Below, piece after piece: positions 26,866 to 36,972 of a DNA stretch of 64,000 nt. Location: the NCBI GenBank assembly GCA_026214975.1, contig JAOBSW010000626.1, forward strand, positions 124,001-188,000, written 5' to 3'. Within the stretch, counting starts at the first letter, position 1. Each line of letters opens with the position of its first letter. This DNA is from Gentiana macrophylla. Lineage: Eukaryota > Streptophyta > Magnoliopsida > Gentianales > Gentianaceae. Both the position numbers and the translations under genes were made by a program. The notes under the pieces are model-generated. The model saw only the letters and a program-made list of their open reading frames with translations. It ran no database searches and was not told the DNA's origin.

Positions 26866-27270
26866 TTATTCGGTACGCGTGGATGATGATCCCAACCAAA
26901 CCTCTTTTCCTTCCAACAATTCTTCCACTGTCCGAGGTCTTTTCCTTCCCGGGGTTAACTTTCCACGCATCATTGCGTGCTCCTCTTCCACCTTCTTAAG
27001 AACTTCCACCAGCTTCTCATTTTTTTGCTTCAATTCCTCTACCTCTTGACTCAAAACCGACAGTTCATTGTCAGTGGTTGCTCCAAACTGCAGCAACTCG
27101 TCAACCTCCTCCTTCAAAAGCTCTACCTCTAACAATAATTCTTCTTCATTTTCCTTAAAATTCCTTAACGCATGGACCAAACCGTGAAATTCCATTCTTT
27201 TTATGATGCAATCCTTCCATACAACCTTTTCGTAACCTTGACTTGTGCAATACCTCCTCCCATTCACCAC
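26866..27270 (-). CDS. Extra ORF upstream of gag, coiled-coil protein (unknown)
   Basis: The open frame reads for about 134 codons between the primer-binding site and gag, in the element's sense. It has no ATG at its 5' limit (27,270 is a GTG). The first ATG in frame begins MEFHGLVHALRNF. It is followed by a Glu/Leu/Lys-rich heptad-like stretch (about residues 38-100: EEELLLEVELLKEEVDELL, SVLSQEVEELKQKNEKLVE) predicted to form a coiled coil. The basic tail is PGRKRPRTVEELLEG. I do not recognise a family. Additional ORFs between LTR and gag are uncommon in gypsy elements. It could be an accessory protein or a captured host fragment, and the lost start may reflect an intron or decay. Confidence 0.5.
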   Translation of the reverse strand: MVNGRRYCTSQGYEKVVWKDCIIKRMEFHGLVHALRNFKENEEELLLEVELLKEEVDELLQFGATTDNELSVLSQEVEELKQKNEKLVEVLKKVEEEHAMMRGKLTPGRKRPRTVEELLEGKEVWLGSSSTRTE

Positions 27271-27474
27271 AAAGGATTTGGGGTGGCGAAAATCTCGTCA
27301 GGTGACACAAAGTCCATTTCCTTCAAAAGAAACTCGAGCTTAGTTATCAACCAAAAATATAAAGCAACATATAGTAATATAAACCTATTCATTCCAACAC
27401 AACAAAATGATCATAGCCTATGTTTCCTTTTCTCGGTCAACACCTAAAAGAATAAACCTTTCTCGATACCACCT
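27271..27474 (-). other. Leader with primer-binding site
   Basis: Sequence between the extra ORF and the 5' LTR. Next to the LTR (27,463-27,474, plus strand CTCGATACCACC) is the complement of the initiator-Met tRNA site, written TGGTATCGAG here against TGGTATCAGAG at 13,450. Confidence 0.65.
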
Positions 27475-30436
27475 GTAATACCCTACTCCCGACCCTAGGC
27501 CCACTGGGGTCATTTTAGGAAGGGCTGTGAAGCTCTCGCCGCGTCTTCATTCGATTACTATAAAATCATCAAAAGCAAGTACACAAGGGAACACTAATAT
27601 CCATAAAGCTGTTATAAACCATAAATGACCAAATGCCAATCAACTGTCTTACTATTACGAAAAAGAAATTAATATAACAAGTACTGCAAGTCTTGGCATA
27701 ACATCACAATGCCCAAATATTTATTTAATACTTAATATTTAATTGAAAAAAAAAAAAACAAAACTGCCATCATTCACCACATAGATCCACATTGAAACCG
27801 TCAAGTTGCTCATCCTCTAAAAGAGTTTCCAAACTCATATTCTCCCCATAAACCTCAAAGCTCTCATCAATCTGTCAATGAAATAAAATCCAAGAAAAAA
27901 AAAAAACAAGATACAATGAAACGAGGCGTCAAACAAAAGAAATTTTAGTATGAGCCACGTGTGCAAGTGTTATACTATATATATATATATATATAAATAA
28001 ATAGAGTTTGTTTGAGAAAATTTTCAATGAAGTCCTCTTATCTCTGCAAAAACGTGTTAGTAACAACTTTTGAAATACTAATTGAGCAAGAATAATAAAA
28101 CAAATTTATAGTGCACGAGCTTAAAAGAAAACATGTTTGTTCATTCATTAGCTTTGACTTTGGCCGAGCCGATGAGTCAAGTACCGCCCAAACACCGATT
28201 TACCAATTGGATTTCAACCGCACTCCACAAGAACTAGCCATGCCTGACAACTCCGGCCGATTGTCAGGGAAAAGAATCAACCTTCACCGTGCAAACCTCC
28301 TACACGGCTCCAGCCTAACTCTGTCCATGCCCAGGACCCACGCACCAACCGTCGGCCTTTGCTTTCCGGTGTAGCATGAATCTTCGGGAAAAAGGTACCG
28401 CCCCCCACTCTTACGAGTGAGCACTCTAGCTCATTGTCGGAAAGACTTCGAGTCAAGAGGCCCCGAGACCGGTGACTAGCCGTTCTCCTAGAGTAGTAAC
28501 TCTAATCCCCCTAGCTACCAGAGCTTTGACACTTTCGTGCCACGAGCGAGCGAGCGAGCGAGCAAGTATTATCCGTCAATTCCAAGTATGAGTTTTATTT
28601 ATTTATAAAAATGTGCACTAGCTCAAATCCAATTGTTTAATTTTAAAGAAATCATTTGAAAAATGATTTCCGAGTTTAAAAGTTCATTCGATATACATAA
28701 AATATTTAAAAATAATATAAAACACACTTTTGGCTTTATATCAAAATAAAAGACTCACCTTGGCTTGAGGTAAACTTAAGAGAATGAAGTTTTTGGCTCT
28801 TGGTTCACAAACTGGTACCACCGTCGCCTAGTATTTTAAAATTCTAAAAAAATTAGCTAAGACATAAATCAAACAAGTACGACTACCCAGTACCCCACTT
28901 AACACTCTGTTATAGACTATCTTTCTAGGATTTATTAGTTACCATTACTATTCTATAAAGAAATGTCCTCAATTACGGCAAGTTCAATTGTCGAAAACAA
29001 AAAAATGATAGACGTCACGCTCTAAGTGCTCACAGGGAAAGAGTCCATTGTATACATATCACGAAGGTTTGCAATATATAGACAAAATAAAACCGTTTCT
29101 TATAATACCGGTACCGAGTTCGATAAAAATGTATATGATAGATAAAGCTTCTAATGGTAACCAAAGACCGACCGATCCACTGAAACTATAGTTAGGCAAA
29201 CAAAGTTTTTGAATTATACCTATAGCTTATTTTATTTCAAAGTTTAAACAATTGAACATCTATTTCGCACCAAAAGTTACAGAAAGTGTTGTGCTTGAAC
29301 CAATGTTTTGTTTAAGATGGTGACCTGACTGGACCGAACAAATGCCTCAGATTATCCTACAACTTTAGAGTTTTTAATTATTAGATGTCCTTAAACATTA
29401 TCTAATATGCACAAATAAAAATTGGTACGAGAAAGCAGACACCAATAGGTTTATTTGAGAACTAAATCATGATTGCCGACTTGAAAATAAAAGATTGAAT
29501 CGAAGCGAATTTATTGTTGTTGCATGATATTTCTCTAGCTTAACTCATCGGAAACGAAATCGTTTCGACAACTCTCTCGCTAAAAAAAAATTAACGGAGC
29601 AAAAATATCTCTATATGCATGTTTGAATGTTAAGGTCTTGAGCGAGGAGAAACCTTTCTTGTGTAACATTAATTTGTTTTCATTTCGAGAGAGAGGAACC
29701 AAATACAACATGTCTAGCTATAATTTAGTTCTCTGATGAACTTTTGGCAATGCTACCACTAACCCGGGAAACAAGAAGTATGTTCCTAAAATGTTTGATT
29801 TACGATCCCAAAAAAAAAACGACTAGTTAACAAAAAAATCTAACATGAATTCAAAACTTATTTAACCACTACGAAACAACTTCCAAAACGTAAACATTAG
29901 TGGAGATAATACCTTCACCTACGAAGATCTTCAACCCTTCACGACTTGATTGTAATGATCGGCTTACCAACTAGAGTACCCTTCTCCTTATGTGCTATAT
30001 ATATATATATATATTCAGAGTGCTAAATTGTTCTAAGTAAAACCATGAACCTCCTTCCAACTATGTCTATTTATACTAGTAGAAGAACACCTCACATAAT
30101 TTACCCTTAATTAGTACTTGAATTGGTGAATCGACGAACGGAAGAAAACTACAACAGTACTTAAAGTATCGATTTTTAGTTGTAGAACTTAATTCCAAAA
30201 ATAATTGATATTTCTTGCTCATAATTAAAATTAGAAGGCAGAATAACGTGGACTAAAAAAAAAAAACATTGCATCCTCGCTTAAATCAAAATAATAATAA
30301 TAGCATAATATAGTGTTATTCATAATATAAGTAATTTAATTATATATTTGGTCACTAACACAATTATACGAGTAACTATTCTTATTTTGACAACTATACC
30401 CTTTTCGTTTTATGTCATAAAATTCGGGGCGTTACA
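27475..30436 (-). repeat. Type-1 gypsy LTR, complete (5' copy)
   Basis: About 2.96 kb from TGTAATACCC to CGGGGCGTTACA. It is the reference copy for type 1. Core: about 27,930-28,760, G-box/ABRE 27,954-27,962. In element sense a TATA-like CTATAAAT sits near 28,110, upstream of the G-box, so transcription probably starts in the core. (AT)n lies at 27,976-27,994 and 29,997-30,014. The ORF at 28,111-28,374 reads across the core and is not a gene. Confidence 0.85.
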
Positions 30437-30475
30437 ACATTTATTAAACTATCTATCTAATCTAATGTATATTTA

Positions 30476-30886
30476 TTAAACCATCAAATGTTGTTTAGCA
30501 CCTACCTTGTTTGTGCATTCATAATAATGCATTCCACACCTTGGTTTTTGCTTAGAGATCTTTAACTTGGTCAATCCGTTACACCCACGGCAAACATTCC
30601 CAGGATTCTGAATAGGAAAGAGTTGTGCTCCACTATCATAATGCCAATTAAACAAAGTTACACAAAACAGATTCCATAAACAATTTATCACCTGTGTACA
30701 CCAAGCTTCCTCATCCAAAAATGATTTATAAGCAATCTCAGCCTTTGAGCGGGAATCAAATTTACAAAATACATTATTCTTACAAGAATCAACCATCCAT
30801 TGGCATAGAGTCCAATCATCATATATCCCTGGCTTAGTGCCAACGAATACCACATAAGGCATCCCAATAGAACTATAAAATGACAA
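30476..30886 (-). CDS. Viroplasmin-like (RNase H1 N-terminal) plus GRF-type zinc finger ORF
   Basis: 136 codons, ending in TAA at 30,478-30,476. Residues about 9-55 (PYVVFVGTKPGIYDDWTLCQ, then KAEIAYKSFL) match the small caulimovirus viroplasmin/RNase H1 N-terminal fold, which is also common in plant nuclear proteins. Residues about 98-128 (CRGCNGLTKLKISKQKPRCG, then HYYEC) resemble a GRF zinc finger. Both modules bind nucleic acids, so an RNA- or DNA-binding role is the best inference. I chose MSFYSSIGMPY as start because it is the first ATG, but an upstream exon is possible. It lies directly beside the type-1 LTR and may be part of a transposon or a host gene remnant. Confidence 0.6.
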   Translation of the reverse strand: MSFYSSIGMPYVVFVGTKPGIYDDWTLCQWMVDSCKNNVFCKFDSRSKAEIAYKSFLDEEAWCTQVINCLWNLFCVTLFNWHYDSGAQLFPIQNPGNVCRGCNGLTKLKISKQKPRCGMHYYECTNKVGAKQHLMV

Positions 30887-31440
30887 CCGACTGGAATAAA
30901 CCCTCAGTCTTAATCTTAGGCTTACCTACTCTCAGTCTTAGTCTAAGGCTTACCTAAACCATCATTGGGGTAATCCCTCAAGAGCCCGCTGACCTAGAGT
31001 GCCGGAGAGATGAGGCTGGGTGGGAACTCAGGGAAGAGATAAGGCCGGAGAAGAAGAAATGAAGGCCGGAGAATAGGAGGGAGTGCCGGAGTGAGCGGAG
31101 GACTGCGGGAGGAAGGCGGCGGCTTACTTGCGGGAATGGGAGACAGGCGATGAAGAAAGGTTTTTTTTTACCCAATTGTATATCTACTTATTTGGACCGA
31201 ATTGGGCCAAATTAGTCCGATTTTGATCCAAAACGCCTTAGAGCATTAGAATGATGCTCCTTCACCTAAGTTTTAATAAGTTTTAATAAGTTTTAAAAAG
31301 TTTTATAAAAAAAATAAAAAAATTAATTAATTGAACCAGGCCCGGTTCATGCCACGGTTCACCGGACGGTTCACCGGCCGGTTAACCGCCGGTGAACCAC
31401 TTTATAGTTGTTATTACTAGAATCATCATATCCATATGGT
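30887..31440. other. Unassigned, GC-rich patches
   Basis: Contains a short imperfect duplication (CTCAGTCTTA… near 30,903 and 30,931), a purine-rich GC-rich block at 30,980-31,150 with a 65-codon minus ORF I do not trust, and a set of inverted CCGGTTCACC-like motifs at 31,340-31,400. Such motifs are common in subterminal regions of plant DNA transposons. Confidence 0.35.
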
Positions 31441-31449
31441 GTTGATATG

Positions 31450-33860
31450 ACTAAAAAGTAGAGAGTGAAATGGTCAGAAGTACAATCAACTCCGGTGTTT
31501 ACAGAACCATTTGATGTTATGACTGATGTAGTAAACGATTTTTTGGGAGAAGGAGACGATCAAACGAATGTTGAGGAAGATAACCATGATGTTATTTTTG
31601 ATCTATTAGCCAAGTTGCAAGATCAATTATATCCTGGATGTACCCAATCTTCATCATTGAATTTCATTGCAGAATCGATGCACATCAAAGTGCTTTTCAA
31701 AATGGCCAAGCGCAAGTATTGATCTTCTCCTAAAATCTGTTAGATAAAATATTACCTTCAGGACACAAACTACCTAGTTCATTCTACGAGGCAAAAAAAC
31801 ACTGAGTAAATTAGGATTAGGTTATGAAAAGATTGACGCGTGTCCGTACGATTGTGTATTGTATTGGAAGGAGAATGCTGATTTAGAAAAGTGTCCAATT
31901 TGCGAAACGAGTCGTTGGGAGTTAAAGAAAGGTAATAAGGTTCCGTGTAAAGTACTACATTACTTTCCTTTAAAGGACCGATTGAAACGGTTGTATGCTT
32001 CTCGTCATACTGCAAAAGAAATGACTTGGCATCAAAGAGGGCGTTCAAAGGATCCGGATGTAATGTGTCATCCAGTTGATGGTAAGGAGTGGAAAGATTT
32101 TGACGAGAAATACCCTAACTTTGCTAATGAACCGAGAAATGTTCGGTTAGGTTTAGCAGCTGACGGTTTCAATCCTTTTGGGAATATGGATAGTTCAACC
32201 AAGATGTGGCTGTGGTGACGACGGTGTACAATTTTCCACCTTGGTTATGTAATCAAGACCCGCATGAGACATTTGACTCTTTTGATTCCTGGCCCAAAAT
32301 CACAGGTAAAGATATTGATATATACCTTCCGACCGTTGGTGGATGAGTTGAAAGAGTTGTGGTCGAAGGTGTTGTGGTGCGTGATGCGACTTCAAACAAT
32401 AACACATTCACAATGCGGGCTGCGCGTTGTTAATGACAATAAACGATTTTCCAGCTCAGATTTACTTATCCGGTTGGAGTGGGCAAGGTTACTTAGCATG
32501 TCCAACTTGTAATACGGATACTCCTACGATAAAATTAAGAAGCAAAATAGGTTATGCAGGACATAGACGGTGGCTGCCTATGAGTTCTTCAATGAGAAAC
32601 AATAAAAGATTTAATGGCAAGACCGACAAACGAAGACCCCAACGCCAAAACCAACTAAACAAATACTCGCACAATTGGAAAAACTACCCTTCAGATGTCC
32701 CGGGAAACATGTTCAATATGGTGGAAAGAAAAGGAAAAGAGAAGAGTCGGAATTGAATTGGACTAAAAAGAGTATATTCTGGGAGCTTGATTATTGGCCA
32801 TCCTTATCTTTGCGCCATAATCTAGACGTCATGCATATTGAAAGGAATGTATGCGATAGTTTATTGGGAACATTGTTGAATATGGAAGGAAAAACCAAAG
32901 ATACCAACAAAGCTCGTTTGGATTTGGAAGATATGAAGGTACGAGATGAGCTTCATTTGTATAAACAAGGTAATCGTCTGATGAAACCACATGCATCGTA
33001 TTACTTTGACCCCAGAAGATAGTAAGACTTTTTGTGAGTTTTTGAAGAATGTTAGATTTCCAGACGGGTTTGCATCTAACTTGAAAAAAAATGTTAACAC
33101 AACAGGGACCTATGGCAAGCTCATTGGTTTAAAATCACATGACTGTCATGTAATATTGCAAAGATTATTACCAACCGGGATACGCAAATTCTTGCCCAAG
33201 GATAGAGACATCAAAGGTTGAAGTTGTCAAAATATTGTGCAAGTTAGAAACAATTTTCCCTCCTGCATTTTTTGACATTATGGTTCATCTGATTATTCAC
33301 TTACCTGATGAAGCTATCCGAGGAGGAACAATATATTTAAGATGGATGTTCCCTATTGAACGATTTCTTGGTAAATTGAAACAAAACGTTAAGAACCGAG
33401 CACAGCCTGAAGGATCAATTCTTTGAAGGCTACATTGCTAACGGGACTCTTACTTTTGCTCAATGTATTTTAAGGATATTGATACTAGATTTAATAGGCT
33501 TGAGAGGAACTGGGTTGAAAATGAAGCAGTCACTATGGACAAAATTTCTGTGTTCCAAAAGTGTTACCGTACAATTGGGAAGAGAACATTCATCGTGTTA
33601 GGCAAGAGATTGATGAGCACAGTTGTGTTTTACGTATTACAGAATTGCACCGAGATTGAACAATACCTGGTGTAAGTTATTTATAACTCAATTGTCTTAA
33701 CTACATGCATTTTACGTATTGTACTGACTACAAGTACAATGTCACCACTTTGAAACAGTGAACACAAGAATGAACTAATGCAAAACAATCCAGGTAGAAG
33801 ATATTTAGAGTGTGTGCATTCTTACGAATTTGCTAGATAGTTCGCTAGTAAGGTGTGTAT
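31450..33860 (+). pseudogene. CACTA (En/Spm) transposase, TNP2-like, decayed
   Basis: Successive frames spell a TNP2-type transposase. Near 31,600: LYPGCTQSSSLNFI. At about 31,850-32,215: CVLYWKENADLEKCPICETS, then DVMCHPVDGKEWKDFD and RLGLAADGFNPFG. At 32,430-32,600: QIYLSGWSGQGYLACPTCNT and RWLPM. At 32,760-33,010: WPSLSLRHNLDVMHIERNVC and SLLGTLLNMEGK. At 33,250-33,430: FFDIMVHLIIHLP, RWMFPIERFLGKLK. At 33,460-33,680: MYFKDIDTRFNR and VLQNCTEIEQYLV. An intron (GT at about 33,674, CAG ending at about 33,760) is followed by a short exon continuing EHKNELMQNNPGR. Several frameshifts and stops make it non-functional. I could not identify CACTA termini with confidence. Confidence 0.85.
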
Positions 33861-34430
33861 GCTACAATATTATTAGTACTTTTATCAATTTAGTTATAGT
33901 TAATTTTTATGCAACTAACTTGAAATTAAAATACACCACAAATGTTTTATCTCCGTGAAGCAAATCCACAATCAGTGTCTGATCAGTTGATGTCGCTTTC
34001 GTCAAACCCTGGTTTTGGGTTATATTCTTGTAATGCTTGTATGGTAAATGATGTTGCGATACTCCGACTGGTTTTGAGCTCTGAGTTTTGAGAGCTGAGT
34101 TTGAACAGCAGTCGGAGAACCTCGAAACATGGCGTTGCGATACTCCGACTGGTTTTGAGCTCTGCTTATTGTTCTTTGCTCAAACTCGGCTCCGCTTATA
34201 TTCTGGCGGTCGAACTCGGCTCTCAAACTCACCAACAATCCGCTAAGTTTGATAAGCCACCGGGTAATTCGATGAGAAAGAGATGCAGGAGCTGAGGAGC
34301 GAATGAAACTATGAAAGGCTGCAGAAATTCAGATGGGGTGCGGCGGCGCTAGTGTGACTGTGTGAGTGTGAATGAGATGAGAACGAAAATGGGAAGCATC
34401 AATCCCTAATCTGATTAAAAGTCAGGAAAA
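33861..34430. other. Unassigned, with 31-bp direct repeat
   Basis: A 31-bp block at 34,053-34,083 recurs at 34,134-34,164, and part of it (CTCCGACTG) is inverted at 34,109-34,117, so a small hairpin is possible. It may be the 3' part of the CACTA element. No recognised protein. Confidence 0.4.
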
Positions 34431-34640
34431 TAAAAATAATTATTTTTAAAAAGTCGGGTCGGGATCGGGTACCCGACGGCATGAGAGTGAAACCCGATAC
34501 CCGTCCCGAATTGTGTCGGGTCGGGAAAAATCCCGACATTCGGGATCGGAAACAATCGGGTCGGGAAAATTCGGGCTCAAGCGGGCGGGTATAGTGGATG
34601 TTTTGCCACTATAAAAAAAAAAACTTATATAAAGTGGATG
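34431..34640. repeat. Tandem CGGGTCGGG-type motifs (transposon-like)
   Basis: Dense repeats of CGGGTCGGGA/TCGGG and the complement CCCGA. A comparable stretch lies at 36,480-36,660 (ACCCGACCCGACCCG). Such motifs are frequent near the ends of plant hAT elements. The two stretches may bracket a decayed hAT element, but I see no transposase between them. Confidence 0.35.
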
Positions 34641-35220
34641 AATCCATTGCACATTTATCCAAACACATCCTCGTTGAAGCGACCAATGCCTTTGAAACCG
34701 CCAAGATTTTCGGTGAATAGTTTGTACACTTGGCCTAACAATTTCAAGACAATTTTTCTTGGTTGTTTTTCAATGAAGCAGGAGCTTGGATATGATAGCT
34801 CGAGCAAGATTATTGTAGAGATAGAAAGAAAAGACAGAAATGAATGTGAATTGTATTAATGATGTTTAACAATGATTACATAATAAAACTCTAACTTTGT
34901 GAATCTGATTGAAGAACTATGGTCTATGGTGAATAATTTTGGGTTTTGAAGAGGAATAGAGTCTTGGATAATTTTGTTTTCAGCTTTATTACTACTCAAT
35001 AGTTCAACTTTTAATTACAATCCTCATCAAATTTTGGGAGTGACAAACGTTAAACTAAAAGAAACTCAATGTCACAGCTTGAATTCCACAATAAACCAAG
35101 GATTAGAGTTTGGAAATCTCCTTTATGAGTACTAATTTTTATTTGACAAAACAACTTGGGCTATCGCCCATATAGCGGATCGCTAGATCCGCCTTGGGTT
35201 GAACCAATTTTTTTATTAAG
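34641..35220. other. Unassigned sequence
   Basis: One 73-codon ORF (34,638-34,859, plus) shows no motif I recognise. The rest is AT-rich without obvious structure. Confidence 0.25.
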
Positions 35221-35752
35221 ATGGTCATTTTGTTTAAATGGTGTTTGTTAAGATGGTCATTTTGTTTAAATGCTTTTCTCGCATTTAGTCTTGTTCTCAC
35301 ACACTATTTGTACATTGACAGGGACAAAATATCCTCTCAAACATGGATTTTACTCTTGAACTGTGTTAAGGTTATGGAAGAGCTTGCAAAAGCCAAGCTT
35401 AAAATGTTCCCGTCGACACAACCGGTGGTTGGAGAGATCCAAATACATGGTCTACATTAATGCTTGCCTTTGGTTGGATCCGACTGTCCAAAGACGCGCG
35501 ACGGCGTCTTGGAGATTATCTTCACGTTCGAATCTTTATTCAAGCAGGAAAGTCGGTTTAATATCACTGATGATGAACTGCTCAGAAATGTGTACATTGT
35601 CTTTGGTCCGGGTAAACATGGAGATCCAGGTTCCCTGAGGACCTCTGACCTAGATCCCTTCTTGCTGCCATTTCGGAAAGTAGATTCCGACGCTGTTCCG
35701 TTGGCAATCTTGGAATATGATGTGTCGACTATCTATGATATCCTCTCTTAAC
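35221..35752 (+). CDS. Unrecognised ORF pair, possible broken gene
   Basis: Two plus-strand ORFs meet at about 35,460. The first (35,221-35,460) begins hydrophobic (FKWCLLRWSFCLNAFLAFSL) and ends EIQIHGLH. The second (35,464-35,751) contains FTFESLFKQESRFNITDDE and FGPGKHGDPGSLRTSDLDPF and ends in TAA near 35,750. A stop separates them in the same frame, so they could be one gene with a nonsense mutation. A perfect 22-bp AAGATGGTCATTTTGTTTAA-type duplication lies at the 5' end (35,218 and 35,250). I do not recognise the family. Confidence 0.3.
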
Positions 35753-36972
35753 ACTAGTGCCGGTTCAACACTAGTGTCAATGAAAATGAAACGCAGATTG
35801 GGGTGAGGAGAGGTGCTGGGGGAGGTAATGATGTGCTGACATGATACGACCATTTTTGCGATATTTCGGGTTTTGAGTCATAGTGGGGACAACGTGTGTA
35901 ATGTGACATAAATAAAAGGGAAAAAAAACATAACCATTTCATGCTGGATTGGTCTGTAAAAACCTACGCTTTTCCGATCACTTGTTCAGTTTTGTATAAA
36001 ATCTCAGTTTAAATTTCGTTTTATAGACAAACGTTAAAGAAAACATTACTAAAACATATCCATACATCCCTCATAAAATACATAAAGAAATTACATCCTA
36101 GCCGGTGTCCAACCAAGTCGGGAGAGACGGTAGGAGTACCAAAGTATTAGACTTCCTATCTTCGTGTAGTCTTGGAAACGTCCCTGGAGCTGGAGCTGGA
36201 GCACTCTACAATCACTTTACCATTCTTATCATTACCATTCTTATCATTCACTTCATCGACGATATATCTTGCCTTGATATGAACAAAAAACAAAGTTAAG
36301 AAAAAACAACCTATCAAAAACACGACTAAAAGAAAAAAGTAGAAAAAGAAAAAGTGAGAGAGGGGCAGCAGTTAGGTGAGAGTGGGGAAATCACGATAAT
36401 CAGACTACTTCAAAAAGGCAGACAAAACAATAATAAGCCAAAACATACATAAATAAAAATGACACAAATTAGCTCAAATTGGCGTCATTTCACACGCATC
36501 TGACCCGAATTGACCAGAAATATTTTATATCTAAGCCGAAAATGACCCGAGAATTTCACCAGAATAGACCAAACTCGAATGGGTCATCCATACCCGACCC
36601 GACCCGATTTTTTATGGTCACCTGAAATGACCCGATCCGAATTGATCAGACCGTATCGACCGATTGTCCATTTGCGGATCTAGAATAAGTATGATTAAGC
36701 ATATGAAGTACCCGCTTTAATAATATAGTACCCTTAAGTTATGGTAGTATTATATTCAATATTATAGTACATCTAAGTTCTCTTATATAAACAAAACCTA
36801 ACATTATATATTCGTTCACTAAAAAAGCCTTACAATTTATAAATATTCATAAAACGATGTTTTAGTCCCAAGAGTTAATAGCCAAAGAGTCCCATTTCAA
36901 ACCTCCAAATAAATTTGTCGATCGATTGACTCGTATATGTACAAACAACGACCTAAAAGAAAAAATATCAGG
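35753..36972. other. Unassigned intergenic sequence
   Basis: Contains CACTAGTG repeated at 35,754 and 35,769 and ACCCGACCCG-type motifs at 36,480-36,660 (see 34,431-34,640). There is no convincing gene. Confidence 0.3.

Larger units (their letters stand above)
22587..30436 (-). mobile_element. Ty3/gypsy element with type-1 LTRs, pol mostly deleted
   Basis: Minus-strand order: 5' LTR (30,436 to 27,475), primer-binding site complement ending at 27,474 (CTCGATACCACC), a coiled-coil ORF (about 27,270-26,866), gag with protease (26,515-24,920), a junction where RT, RNase H and most of integrase are missing (24,775-24,890), the chromodomain end of pol (24,749-24,546), a purine tract, and the 3' LTR (about 24,568-22,587). 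The two LTRs are colinear, but the 3' one lacks about 1.0 kb. Flanking 5-mers (CAATT left, ACATT right) do not match, so I cannot show a target-site duplication. Confidence 0.8.

Noticed and set aside
28111..28374. ORF with GRADESSTAQTP… and similar ORFs at 6,397, 20,619 and 23,284
   Set aside because: They lie in the shared LTR core, and their frames and lengths differ between copies.
22582..30441. 5-bp target duplication around the type-1 element
   Set aside because: CAATT (left) and ACATT (right) differ; the flanks are different elements, so recombination or decay is more likely.
30476..30886. Endogenous caulimovirus
   Set aside because: The viroplasmin-like fold also occurs in host RNase H1-type proteins, and no viral movement, coat or RT genes are nearby.
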